From Pseudomonadota bacterium (GTDB lineage: Bacteria > Pseudomonadota > Gammaproteobacteria > Burkholderiales > Burkholderiaceae_C), in assembly GCA_018241265.1 (NCBI GenBank), contig JAFEEF010000055.1, forward strand, positions 34,163 through 98,162: DNA of 64,000 nucleotides. Direction: 5' to 3'. Within the stretch, counting starts at the first letter, position 1. Each line of letters starts with the position of its first letter. Both the position numbers and the translations under genes were made by a program. Below are positions 56,641 through 64,000 of the stretch, piece after piece. The notes under the pieces are model-generated. The model worked only from the letters and a program-made list of their open reading frames with translations. It had not been told where the DNA came from and ran no database searches.

Positions 56641-58674
56641 TCAACCCGCAGGCGTGGCGGCTTCCGCTTCGTCGATGGCGTTCACGTCGATCGCGAGCGC
56701 GAGTGGGCCGGCGGCAGCGTCGGCTTCGTCGGCTTCGGTTTCCGGCGCGGCGTCGACCGGTGCCGCCGTATCGAGCTTGGTGACGACCGAGGCATGCACG
56801 TCCAAGGTCAACAGATCGGTCGCCGCGATGCGCACGCGCACCCGCGTACCGCGCGCCATGCCTTCGGCACCGATGGCGCGGAACACCAAGGGCAGCGTGT
56901 CTGCGCGCACCAGCGCGTCCTTCATCACCGCCGCATCGAGTTCGACGATGCCTTGCTGGCGCAGGTAGACCAGCGTCCAGTAGCGTTCGAGGCCGCCCTG
57001 GAACGCGTTGTACTCCGCATAGGCCGCATCGAACGCCGAGATGATGGAGAAGAGCTGCACGTCCTTCGGCTTGAACGGCGCCGCCAACGCCGCGGTGCGG
57101 CCATGGCGCGCGCAGGCGATCAGCTGCCACTGGTTCACGAGATCGACGTAGCGTCGCAGCGGCGACGTCGACCAGGCGTATTGCGGCACGCCGATGCCCG
57201 CATGCGGCGCCGGCTTGGTCCCCATGCGCACCTTCACGCCCGGCAGCAGGCTGGCTTGCGCGCGGTAGATGCCCGGCACGCCGCATTCCGCCAGCCAGCC
57301 GCCCCAGGTGCTGTTGGCGAGGATCATCGCCTCGGCGACGATGAGGTCGAGCGCCGAGCCGCGCGCACGCGCCGTGATCGACACGCGCTCCGTGCCGTCG
57401 GGCTCGCCGTCGCCGTCGCGTTCGAGGCGGAAGTTGTAGTCGGGCCGGTTGAACGACTCGGGCTTGCCGCGGACGACCTCGCGCTGCGCTTTCAGATGGC
57501 GCGCCAGCCGGTGCCCGAACGCGAGCTCGGCGGCGAACGGATAGTCGGCCGGCGCCGTGCCTTCGAGGCTCGCATCGGTGACGATGCCGTCGAGCTTGTC
57601 GTGCCGCAGGTTGGCCGCGATCGCGACGCGCTCGATGCGCGTCTCCTGCGCGGTGATCGCCAGGGTCGCTTCGTCTATCGTGAGGTAGAGCGACAGCGCC
57701 GGGCACTCGCGGCCTTCGATCAGCGTGTAGGCGCCGACCACGTCGTCCGGCAGCATCGTCAGCTTGTGGCCGGGCATGTAGACCGTCGACAGCCGCTCGC
57801 GCGCCACCTTGCCGAGGGCGGCGTCGGGCGCGATCGCGAGGCCGGGCGCCGCGATGTGCACGCCGAACACGATCGTGCCGCTGCCGAGCCCCTGCACCGA
57901 CAGCGCATCGTCGATTTCGGTCGTCGCGGAATCGTCGATCGAGAACGCGGCCGCCGGCGCGAGCGGCAGCGCTTCCTTGATCGCCGGCACCGGCAACGAC
58001 GCGAACCCGGTGCCTTTCGGGAAGTTCTCGAACAGGAAGCGCCGCCAGTGGAACTGGTAGGGCGAATCGATCGCGCCGGCGGCGGTCAGCAGGTCGAGCG
58101 GCGCGCGCTGCGTGCGCCGCGATGCCTCGACGACGGCCTTGTATTCGGGCGCGTTCTTGTCGGGCTTGAAGAGCAGCTTGTAGAGCTGCTCGCGCACCGG
58201 CGGCGGGCACTGCCCCTGCGCCAGCTCGCCGGCCCAGGCATCGATCTGCTCGGCGATGCGCTTCTTGCGCTCGATGCCGAGCAGCGCGGCCTTGACGATC
58301 TCCGCCGACGCCTTCTTGAACTGCCCCTTGCCGCTGCGCCGGAAGTAGTGCGGCGCCTCGTGCAGCCTGAGCAGCGCCGCGGCTTGCTGGTCGACGCCGG
58401 CGCGGGCATCGAAGTACTCGCGCGCCAGATCGGCGAAGCCGAACTCGGCCTCGGGTGCGAATTCCCACGCGAGGTCGAGATCGATGTCGGCGGCGAGCGC
58501 CTGGGCACGCCGCAGCAGCTCGGCGGGCTCCGGTTGCTCGAACCGCAGCAGCGCCTGCGCCTGCTTGACCTTGACGCGCTTGCCCGAGTCCAGCTCGACC
58601 TGCAGCGAGCTGTCGCTCTCGGTCATCACACGGCCGGCGAGGAACCTGCCGGCGTCTTCGTACAGAACATACAT
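56641..58674 (-). CDS. RNase II/VacB-family exoribonuclease
   Basis: 677 residues. The RNB catalytic motif SIDDSATTEIDDALS supplies the metal-binding aspartates, and the later VVGAYTLIEGRECPALSLYLT and WSTSPLRRYVDLVNQWQL are also typical. Domain order is an N-terminal ~190-residue region with weak cold-shock likeness, the RNB domain and a short S1-like C-terminus ending in acidic low complexity. It degrades RNA 3' to 5'. Whether it is rnb or rnr is left open; the length fits RNase II better. Confidence 0.9.
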   Translation of the reverse strand: MYVLYEDAGRFLAGRVMTESDSSLQVELDSGKRVKVKQAQALLRFEQPEPAELLRRAQALAADIDLDLAWEFAPEAEFGFADLAREYFDARAGVDQQAAALLRLHEAPHYFRRSGKGQFKKASAEIVKAALLGIERKKRIAEQIDAWAGELAQGQCPPPVREQLYKLLFKPDKNAPEYKAVVEASRRTQRAPLDLLTAAGAIDSPYQFHWRRFLFENFPKGTGFASLPVPAIKEALPLAPAAAFSIDDSATTEIDDALSVQGLGSGTIVFGVHIAAPGLAIAPDAALGKVARERLSTVYMPGHKLTMLPDDVVGAYTLIEGRECPALSLYLTIDEATLAITAQETRIERVAIAANLRHDKLDGIVTDASLEGTAPADYPFAAELAFGHRLARHLKAQREVVRGKPESFNRPDYNFRLERDGDGEPDGTERVSITARARGSALDLIVAEAMILANSTWGGWLAECGVPGIYRAQASLLPGVKVRMGTKPAPHAGIGVPQYAWSTSPLRRYVDLVNQWQLIACARHGRTAALAAPFKPKDVQLFSIISAFDAAYAEYNAFQGGLERYWTLVYLRQQGIVELDAAVMKDALVRADTLPLVFRAIGAEGMARGTRVRVRIAATDLLTLDVHASVVTKLDTAAPVDAAPETEADEADAAAGPLALAIDVNAIDEAEAATPAG

Positions 58675-58958
58675 GGACCGCGATTGTCACCGCTTTGCGC
58701 GCCGTCCCGCGGCCCCTTCCGCGGCCCATCTCGCGACGGGCCGGAGCCCGTGCAGATCCGCTTCGGCGGGCCGCTGCTGATCCCGCCATGCCTCGACCCG
58801 GATCCCGTCAGGATGGACGTTCGGCTTGCCGTTGGACCGGTTCCGCTCGACGGGGTCTTTGCCGTGGACGCACGCCGGCCGAGGCCCGTCGCTTTCGCCG
58901 ACGGATCCTCTCGGGGAAACGTCGGATCGCTCCCAAGCTTCGTCGACCCCTCGAGGCG

Positions 58959-59507
58959 CTAGTAGCTCCGTCCCTTGCGATACTGCGCATGCGCGCGCCG
59001 CTCCAGCGTCGTACCGCGCGCCAGCGCCGCGAACGACGCGCCGGCATGGGCGTGACAGATCGCGAGACCGAGCGCATCGGCGGCGTCCTTGCCGGGCAGT
59101 CCCGGCAGCGCGAGCAGCCGCGCGACCATCGCCTGCACCTGTTCCTTGCGCGCCTGGCCATGGCCGACGATCGCCTTCTTCATCTGCAGCGCGGTGTATT
59201 CGGCCACCTGCAGATCGCTCGAGACCAGCGCCGTCAGTGCCGCGCCGCGTGCCTGGCCGAGCAGCAGGGTCGACTGCGGGTTGACGTTGACGAACACGAT
59301 CTCGACCGATGCGCAGGTCGGCCGGTAGCGTGCCGCGACCTCGCGCACGCCGTCGAAGATGATCTTGAGGCGCGACGGCAGTTCGCCGAGCGCGACCGCA
59401 TCGGTCTTGATCGTGCCGCTGGCGATGTAGTGCAGCCTGGCGCCGTCGGCTTCGACGATGCCGAAGCCGGTGGTGCGCAAGCCGGGATCGACGCCGAGGA
59501 TCCTCAT
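58959..59507 (-). CDS. ruvC: Holliday junction resolvase
   Basis: 182 residues. The catalytic acidic residues are visible in [15 protein letters not shown] (first Asp), [12 protein letters not shown] (Glu) and [15 protein letters not shown] (Asp pair). It resolves Holliday junctions in recombination. Start 59507 begins the conserved first strand; the Arg-rich upstream extension is not family-like. ruvA and ruvB are not in the window. Confidence 0.96.
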   Translation of the reverse strand: MRILGVDPGLRTTGFGIVEADGARLHYIASGTIKTDAVALGELPSRLKIIFDGVREVAARYRPTCASVEIVFVNVNPQSTLLLGQARGAALTALVSSDLQVAEYTALQMKKAIVGHGQARKEQVQAMVARLLALPGLPGKDAADALGLAICHAHAGASFAALARGTTLERRAHAQYRKGRSY

Positions 59508-59527
59508 GGCATTGCGGGCCCAGCGCC

Positions 59528-59571
59528 GGGCCGCTCCCAAGCGGGCCCGCGTCCCCGTGGGGGACCGGCCC
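59528..59571. other. Nested GC-rich inverted repeats between the cdsA-like gene and ruvC
   Basis: GTCCCC-GTG-GGGGAC (59551-59565) is a perfect 6-bp hairpin, next to the self-complementary GCGGGCCCGC (59541-59550), and both sit between the pair GGGCCG (59528-59533) and CGGCCC (59566-59571). The block can fold as one compound structure. It has the look of a REP-type element, but no second copy was found in the window. Confidence 0.5.
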
Positions 59572-59595
59572 ATGTACTCGTGGGACGAGGGGTCG

Positions 59596-60567
59596 TCATT
59601 TGATCCCGAAGTACCAGCGCACCGCGTGGAAGAACACCGGCGCCGCGAAGCACAGCGGCGCGACGCGATCGAGCAGGCCGACCGCACCGGTCACCGAGGT
59701 CTTGTTGCCCCAATGCCGCACGCCCGCGTCGCGCTGCAGCGCCTGCAGCACGAACTCGCCGAGCGATCCGCTCGCGCCGGCGACGAACCCCATCGCGAGC
59801 GCCGGCAGCGGCTTGAACGGCGTCGACCAGTACAGCAATCCGCCGGCGACGGCACCCGCGCCCGCGCCGATCAGCCAGGTCTGCCAGGTGAACGTGCGGC
59901 TGATCGCGCGCGCCACCGGCAGCGCCCGCAGGCGGCGGCTCGCGGTCTCCTGCGCGAGGTGCGCCACCGCGACGACCGCGACGAGATAGAACACCATGAA
60001 CGCGCCGCGCCCGGCGTAGTCGGGCAGGTCGAGCAGCAGGAGCGCGGGCGCATGGCTGATGCAGTACACGCAGACCATGATGCCCCACTGGATCTTCGCG
60101 TTGCGTTCGAGGAAGCGGTGCGGATCGTTGGCGAAGGCGCTGACGACCGGTATCGCGAGGAAGGTATAGACCGGAATGAAGACGGTGAACAGATCGAAGG
60201 CGCGCGCCCCGACGATCACGTATTGCGCCGGCAGGATCACGAAGAACGCCAGGATCAGGCTGCGATGGTCGCCGCGGCGGGTCTGCGTCAGGGTCACGAA
60301 CTCGCGCAGCGCGAGGAACGACACGACCGCGAACAGCAAGGTCGACACCACCGTGCCGAGCGCCCAGGCGACCCAGAACAGCACCGCGCCGACCCACACG
60401 GCGCGCAGGTCGCGCGTCTGCCGCTCGTGTTCGGCCATGCGGCGCTCGTCGTCTTCGCGCAGCGTGCGCACGACGATCGTGACCGTGGCTGCGAGCAGCA
60501 GGCCGAACAGCACCACGAACAGCAGGCCGACCTGCTGCGATACCGAGAGATCGCGCAACCCGCCCAT
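59596..60567 (-). CDS. CdsA-like phosphatidate cytidylyltransferase homologue with altered signature
   Basis: 323 residues with about 7-8 membrane helices and the CTP-transferase fold. The C-terminal signature normally reads KR-D-x-G-x-KD then PGHGG-x2-DR-x-D, but here it is [16 protein letters not shown] then [13 protein letters not shown]; the Lys, the HGG and the last Asp are changed. It may be a divergent or inactive paralogue of CdsA, as occurs next to acyltransferase genes elsewhere. It overlaps the plsC-like gene by one base, so a role in phospholipid synthesis is likely. Confidence 0.85.
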   Translation of the reverse strand: MGGLRDLSVSQQVGLLFVVLFGLLLAATVTIVVRTLREDDERRMAEHERQTRDLRAVWVGAVLFWVAWALGTVVSTLLFAVVSFLALREFVTLTQTRRGDHRSLILAFFVILPAQYVIVGARAFDLFTVFIPVYTFLAIPVVSAFANDPHRFLERNAKIQWGIMVCVYCISHAPALLLLDLPDYAGRGAFMVFYLVAVVAVAHLAQETASRRLRALPVARAISRTFTWQTWLIGAGAGAVAGGLLYWSTPFKPLPALAMGFVAGASGSLGEFVLQALQRDAGVRHWGNKTSVTGAVGLLDRVAPLCFAAPVFFHAVRWYFGIK

Positions 60568-61184
60568 CAGCGCACCGCCCGAAGCGCGATCACCGCGGCG
60601 CGGGCGCGGTCGAGGAAGGTGCGCCTGTCCTCGTCGGCGATGCGCGCGAGCGGCGCGCCGAAGCTCACCGAGCAGAGGATGGGCACCGGCACGACCTCGC
60701 CCTTGGGCATCACGCGCTGCACGTTGTCGATCCAGGTCGGAATGAGCTGCACGTCGGGGAAGGTCTGCGCGAGGTTGTACAGGCCTGCCTTGAACGGCGC
60801 CGGCTCGGCCGCATGGCCGCGCGTGCCTTCCGGGAAGATCACCAGCGAGTCGCCGTGCTGCAGGGCCTCCACCAGCGGCTCGAGCGGATCCTCGTTGTCG
60901 GTGCGCTGCCGGCTCACGTAGACCGCGTTGAAGACCTCGTGCGTCAGCCACTGCTTGAGCGGCGTCGACGTCCAGTAGTCGCGCGCCGCGATCGGCCGCG
61001 TGATGCTGCGCAGGTCGCTCGGCAGCGCCGCCCAGATCAGCACCCAGTCGAAATGGCTCTGGTGGTTGGCGAAGTAGATGCGCTGCTCGGCCTTCGGCGG
61101 GCTGCCGACCCAGTGCCCCTGGGCGCCCGTGATCAGGCGCGCGACGCCGGCAAGGAAGAGGCCGGCGGCCTCGGGCAGGTTCAT
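60567..61184 (-). CDS. 1-acylglycerol-3-phosphate acyltransferase-like protein
   Basis: 205 residues. The PlsC motifs are NHQSHFDWVL (H-x4-D, here NHQSHFD) and VIFPEGTRG. It has one N-terminal hydrophobic stretch and should act at the inner membrane, transferring an acyl chain to a lysophospholipid acceptor. It overlaps the cdsA-like gene (TGATG), making a two-gene lipid unit inserted between purH and ruvC. Confidence 0.9.
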   Translation of the reverse strand: MNLPEAAGLFLAGVARLITGAQGHWVGSPPKAEQRIYFANHQSHFDWVLIWAALPSDLRSITRPIAARDYWTSTPLKQWLTHEVFNAVYVSRQRTDNEDPLEPLVEALQHGDSLVIFPEGTRGHAAEPAPFKAGLYNLAQTFPDVQLIPTWIDNVQRVMPKGEVVPVPILCSVSFGAPLARIADEDRRTFLDRARAAVIALRAVR

Positions 61185-61321
61185 GGGCGCGGATGGTAGC
61201 GGGCCGGTCGACCGGTCCCGGGTCGACTCATGCGGACAAGCGGGTCTCGACGAGGTGGACGACGGCACTCAGGCCGAGGGGATCAGCCGAGTCCAGGCTG
61301 GTCGTCGGCGACGTCGTGGCC

Positions 61322-62908
61322 TCAGTGCCTGAAGTGCCGCACCCCCGTGAACACCATCGCGATGCCGCGCTCGTCCGCGGCCGCGATCACTTCGTCGTCG
61401 CGCATCGAGCCGCCCGGCTGGATGACGCAAGCGGCACCCGCATCGATGACGACGTCGAGCCCGTCGCGGAACGGGAAGAACGCGTCGCTCGCGACCGCCG
61501 AGCCCCGCAGGCTCAGGCCTGCGTTCTCGGCCTTGATGCTCGCGATGCGCGACGAATCGACGCGGCTCATCTGGCCGGCCCCGACGCCGAGCGTCATGCC
61601 GCCGCCACAGTAGACGATCGCGTTGCTCTTCACGTACTTCGCGACCTTCCAGGCGAACAGCAGGTCGTCGACCTGCGCCGGCGTCGGTGCGAGCTTCGTG
61701 ACGACCTTCAGGTCGGCGCGTGCGATCTCGTGGTCGTCGGCGGTCTGGATCAAGAGGCCCGAGCCGACGCGCTTGGCATCCTGCGCGTTGCGGCCGCGCT
61801 GCCACGGCGACGCACCGCCCGGCGGCAGCGCGATCTCGAGCACCCTTGCATTCTTCTTGGCCGCGAAGATCGCGAGCGCCTCGGGCGTGTAGCCGGGCGC
61901 GATCAGCACCTCGACGAACTGCTTCGCGACGAGCTCGGCGCCGGCCGCATCGAGCGTGCAGTTGAACGCGATGATGCCGCCGTACGCGGACGTGCTGTCG
62001 GTCTTGAAGGCCTTCGCATACGCCTCGGCAGCGTTCGCGCCGAGCGCGACGCCGCACGGGTTGGCGTGCTTGACGATCACGCAGGCGGCGGGCGCGTCGT
62101 CGGCATCGAAGGATTTGACGCATTCCCAAGCCGCATCGGCATCGGCGATGTTGTTGTACGACAGCTCCTTGCCTTGCAGCTGGCGCGCCGTGACGAGCGA
62201 GCCCGGCGCCGGATGCAGGTCGCGGTAGAACGCGGCGGCCTGGTGCGGGTTCTCGCCGTAGCGCAGGTCCTGCAGCTTGACGAAACGGCCGTTGGCCTGC
62301 GCCGGGAAGGCGCTGCGCGTGCCGTCGGGCTGCAGCGACGACAGGTAGTCGCTGATCGCGGCGTCGTAGTTCGAGATGCGGTTGAATGCCGCGACCGCCA
62401 GCGCGAACCTGGTCGTGCTGCTCACCGCGCCGTGTGCCCTCAGCTCTTCGAGCACCTGCGGATACTGCGACGCATCGGTCAGCACCGCGACGTCCTTCCA
62501 GTTCTTCGCTGCCGAGCGCACCATCGCCGGCCCGCCGATGTCGATGTTCTCGATCGCGTCTTCGAGCGTGCAGCCGGGCTTCGCGACCGTCGCTTCGAAC
62601 GGATAGAGGTTGACGACGAGCAGGTCGATCGTCGCGATGCCGTGCGCTTCCAGCGCCGCCACGTGCTCCGGCACGTCGCGACGCGCCAGCAGGCCGCCGT
62701 GGATCTTCGGATGCAACGTCTTCACGCGGCCGTCGAGCATCTCCGGAAAGCCGGTGTGCTCGGCGACCTCGGTGACCGGCAGCTGCGCATCGGCCAGCAG
62801 CTTCGCCGTGCCGCCGGTCGACAGCAGCCGCGCGCCGAGCCCGTGCAGTTGGCGCGCGAACTCGACGACGCCGGTCTTGTCGGAAACGGAAAGCAGGGCG
62901 GTCAGCAT
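61322..62908 (-). CDS. purH: Bifunctional IMP cyclohydrolase / AICAR transformylase
   Basis: 528 residues, the normal length. The N-terminal MGS-like IMP cyclohydrolase domain contains [11 protein letters not shown] and [10 protein letters not shown]; the C-terminal AICAR transformylase domain contains [25 protein letters not shown] and NKxx-free [25 protein letters not shown]. It catalyses the last two steps of IMP synthesis. It follows fis at a 58-bp gap holding a strong stem-loop. Confidence 0.97.
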   Translation of the reverse strand: MLTALLSVSDKTGVVEFARQLHGLGARLLSTGGTAKLLADAQLPVTEVAEHTGFPEMLDGRVKTLHPKIHGGLLARRDVPEHVAALEAHGIATIDLLVVNLYPFEATVAKPGCTLEDAIENIDIGGPAMVRSAAKNWKDVAVLTDASQYPQVLEELRAHGAVSSTTRFALAVAAFNRISNYDAAISDYLSSLQPDGTRSAFPAQANGRFVKLQDLRYGENPHQAAAFYRDLHPAPGSLVTARQLQGKELSYNNIADADAAWECVKSFDADDAPAACVIVKHANPCGVALGANAAEAYAKAFKTDSTSAYGGIIAFNCTLDAAGAELVAKQFVEVLIAPGYTPEALAIFAAKKNARVLEIALPPGGASPWQRGRNAQDAKRVGSGLLIQTADDHEIARADLKVVTKLAPTPAQVDDLLFAWKVAKYVKSNAIVYCGGGMTLGVGAGQMSRVDSSRIASIKAENAGLSLRGSAVASDAFFPFRDGLDVVIDAGAACVIQPGGSMRDDEVIAAADERGIAMVFTGVRHFRH

Positions 62909-62939
62909 GTGTGTGTAGAAAAAACCTGAAGAGACCGAG

Positions 62940-62962
62940 CGCGTCGCGCGAAGCGCGGCGCG
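62940..62962 (-). other. Stem-loop between fis and purH
   Basis: CGCGTCGCGC and GCGCGGCGCG pair over 10 positions with one mismatch around a GAA/TTC loop. On the minus strand it lies 4 bases after the fis stop; a T-run (TTTTTT) appears about 15 bases further on, too far for a canonical terminator. It may act as an attenuator or mRNA-processing structure between the two genes. Confidence 0.6.
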
Positions 62963-62966
62963 TTCT

Positions 62967-63206
62967 TCATTTGATCAACTTGTGGTCGAGCAGCTTGCGC
63001 CGCAGCGTATTGCGGTTGATCCCCAACCACTCCGCCGCCTTGCTCTGATTGCCCTCGGCATGCTTCATCACGACGTCGAGCAGCGGCCGCTCGACCACGC
63101 CGAGGATCATCTCGTACATCGCCGACGGCTCGACGCCGCGCAGATCCTTGAAGTAGGCCTCCAGGCTGTCGCGTATGCATTCCTCGATGTGCTTCTTGCC
63201 GCTCAA
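62967..63206 (-). CDS. fis: Nucleoid-associated protein Fis
   Basis: 79 residues, the short betaproteobacterial form. The C-terminal HTH is [26 protein letters not shown], near-identical in wording to Fis/NtrC-type HTH. Fis bends DNA and controls growth-phase genes. It overlaps or abuts the dusB gene region upstream as in the classical dusB-fis operon. Confidence 0.96.
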   Translation of the reverse strand: MSGKKHIEECIRDSLEAYFKDLRGVEPSAMYEMILGVVERPLLDVVMKHAEGNQSKAAEWLGINRNTLRRKLLDHKLIK

Positions 63207-63255
63207 TCGGATCCCTTCCGCGCCGTGCCGCGCGCCTTTGTACCGAAGCGCCGCA

Positions 63256-64000
63256 TCATGCCTGCTGCTCGACGAGGTCGTCGTTGGCGGCCGCGACCGG
63301 CAGCCGCGGATGGCGATCGGCGAGCTCGGCGAACCAGTCGCCGACCGCGGCGTATTGCGCCTCGCAGCTCTCGATCAGGTTCATGCGGTCGCGAAAGCCG
63401 ATGCCGCCCGGCAGTCTCTTGACGGCCCAGCCGATGTGCTTGCGCGCGCTGCGCACGCCGGTCCCTTCGCCGTACAGCGCATAGTGGTCCTGCAGGTGCT
63501 CGAGCAGCCAGCCGCGCACGTCGAGCACCGGCGGCGCCGGCGGCAGCGTGCCGTGCTGCAGGTAGTGCGCGATCTCGCCGAAGATCCATGGCCGGCCCTG
63601 CGCGGCGCGGCCGATCATCAGCGCATCGGCGCCGGTCGCGGCGAGCACCGCGCGTGCCTTCTGCGGCGTGTCGATGTCGCCGTTGGCGACGACCGGAATG
63701 CGCAATGCCGCCTTCACCGCGGCCACCGTGTCGTATTCGGCCTGGCCGCCGTAGCCTTGCTCGCGCGTACGGCCATGCACCGCGATCATCGCGATGCCGG
63801 CCGACTCGGCGGCGCGCGCGATGCGCAGCGCATTGCGCTCGGCAGCGCACCAGCCGGTGCGCATCTTCAGCGTCGCCGGCACGCCGCGCGGCGCGCATAC
63901 CGCGACCACCGCATCGACGATCGCCAGCGCCAGCGGCTCGTCCTGCATCAGTGCCGAGCCGGCCCATTTGCTGCAGACCTTCTTGGCCGGGCAGCCCATG
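63256..64000 (-). CDS. dusB: tRNA-dihydrouridine synthase B, C-terminal part (cut by window edge)
   Basis: At least 247 residues are visible; the N-terminus lies beyond base 64000. The first in-window stretch MGCPAKKVCSK carries the active-site cysteine, followed by VPATLKMRTGW, AIAMIAVHGRTREQGYGGQAEYD-type and VVANGDIDTPQKA flavin/substrate motifs, and ADALMIGRAAQGRPWIF. It reduces uridine to dihydrouridine in tRNA. It is the upstream partner of fis in the conserved dusB-fis order. Confidence 0.95.
   Translation of the reverse strand, partial: MGCPAKKVCSKWAGSALMQDEPLALAIVDAVVAVCAPRGVPATLKMRTGWCAAERNALRIARAAESAGIAMIAVHGRTREQGYGGQAEYDTVAAVKAALRIPVVANGDIDTPQKARAVLAATGADALMIGRAAQGRPWIFGEIAHYLQHGTLPPAPPVLDVRGWLLEHLQDHYALYGEGTGVRSARKHIGWAVKRLPGGIGFRDRMNLIESCEAQYAAVGDWFAELADRHPRLPVAAANDDLVEQQA

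Noticed and set aside
58690..58962. Possible small gene in the 284-bp gap between the RNase II and ruvC genes
   Set aside because: A frame of ~70 residues from a GTG near 58750 is open, but has no signal, domain or ribosome-binding site; the gap shows only short GC-rich inverted repeats.

Overview
The window is a contiguous piece of a high-GC chromosome that looks betaproteobacterial, most likely Burkholderiales. The evidence is the dusB-fis-purH-ruvC neighbourhood with a short Fis, the accB-accC-prmA-zinc-ribbon run, a high-potential iron-sulfur protein, an Fsr-type exporter and a class A RNase P RNA. No species-level marker was recognised. Genes are dense, with many ATGA/GTGA overlaps, and no gap between genes exceeds about 290 bp. 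I saw no tRNA, rRNA, CRISPR array, transposase, integrase or prophage gene.

Layout. 1-4.2 kb: the C-terminal end of a UvrD-like helicase, a secreted protein overlapping a phospholipase-D lipoprotein, a class IV aminotransferase and a VOC protein. 4.4-6.2 kb: a two-gene secreted unit (a small orphan protein and a metzincin protease) with visibly less GC-biased sequence than its neighbours. 6.3-9.4 kb: a lipid/envelope set (GT28 glycosyltransferase, LpxH-like phosphatase, DedA) and HiPIP. 9.5-17 kb: methyltransferase, fsr divergent from an AraC regulator, PBP1A, a receiver-HPt protein, a glycine-zipper lipoprotein and an HNH protein. 17-25.4 kb: a TetR-controlled fatty-acid beta-oxidation operon. 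25.5-32.3 kb: otsB-otsA trehalose synthesis, a YciA thioesterase, an Atm1-type ABC exporter and an unassigned envelope pair with a TonB-like C-terminus. 32.4-40.4 kb: an acidic amino acid module (LysR, DAACS symporter, two paralogous binding proteins, aspartase/fumarase-family lyase and the gltIJKL-type transporter). 40.4-49 kb: a Uma2 remnant, pyrC-NYN, a repeat protein, rnpB, a Bcr/CflA exporter, alpha-carbonic anhydrase, NnrU, CsbD and a PfkB kinase. 49-64 kb: a largely minus-strand housekeeping block (DUF3426, prmA, accC, accB, tlpA-like, mtgA, aroE, tonB-like, RNase II, ruvC, cdsA-like, plsC-like, purH, fis, dusB).

The most unusual signal is a pair of 163-bp elements about 96% identical to each other (17737-17899 and, inverted, 48886-49048). 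Each has 19-bp terminal inverted repeats and is an extended imperfect palindrome. Each begins exactly at the TGA stop codon of the upstream gene and lies in the same orientation relative to transcription. They look like a non-autonomous (MITE/REP-like) element that forms a long intercistronic RNA hairpin. A 15-bp match to one end occurs again near 62925.

Coordinates and starts were read by hand. Functions rest on recognised motifs and gene order, not on database searches.
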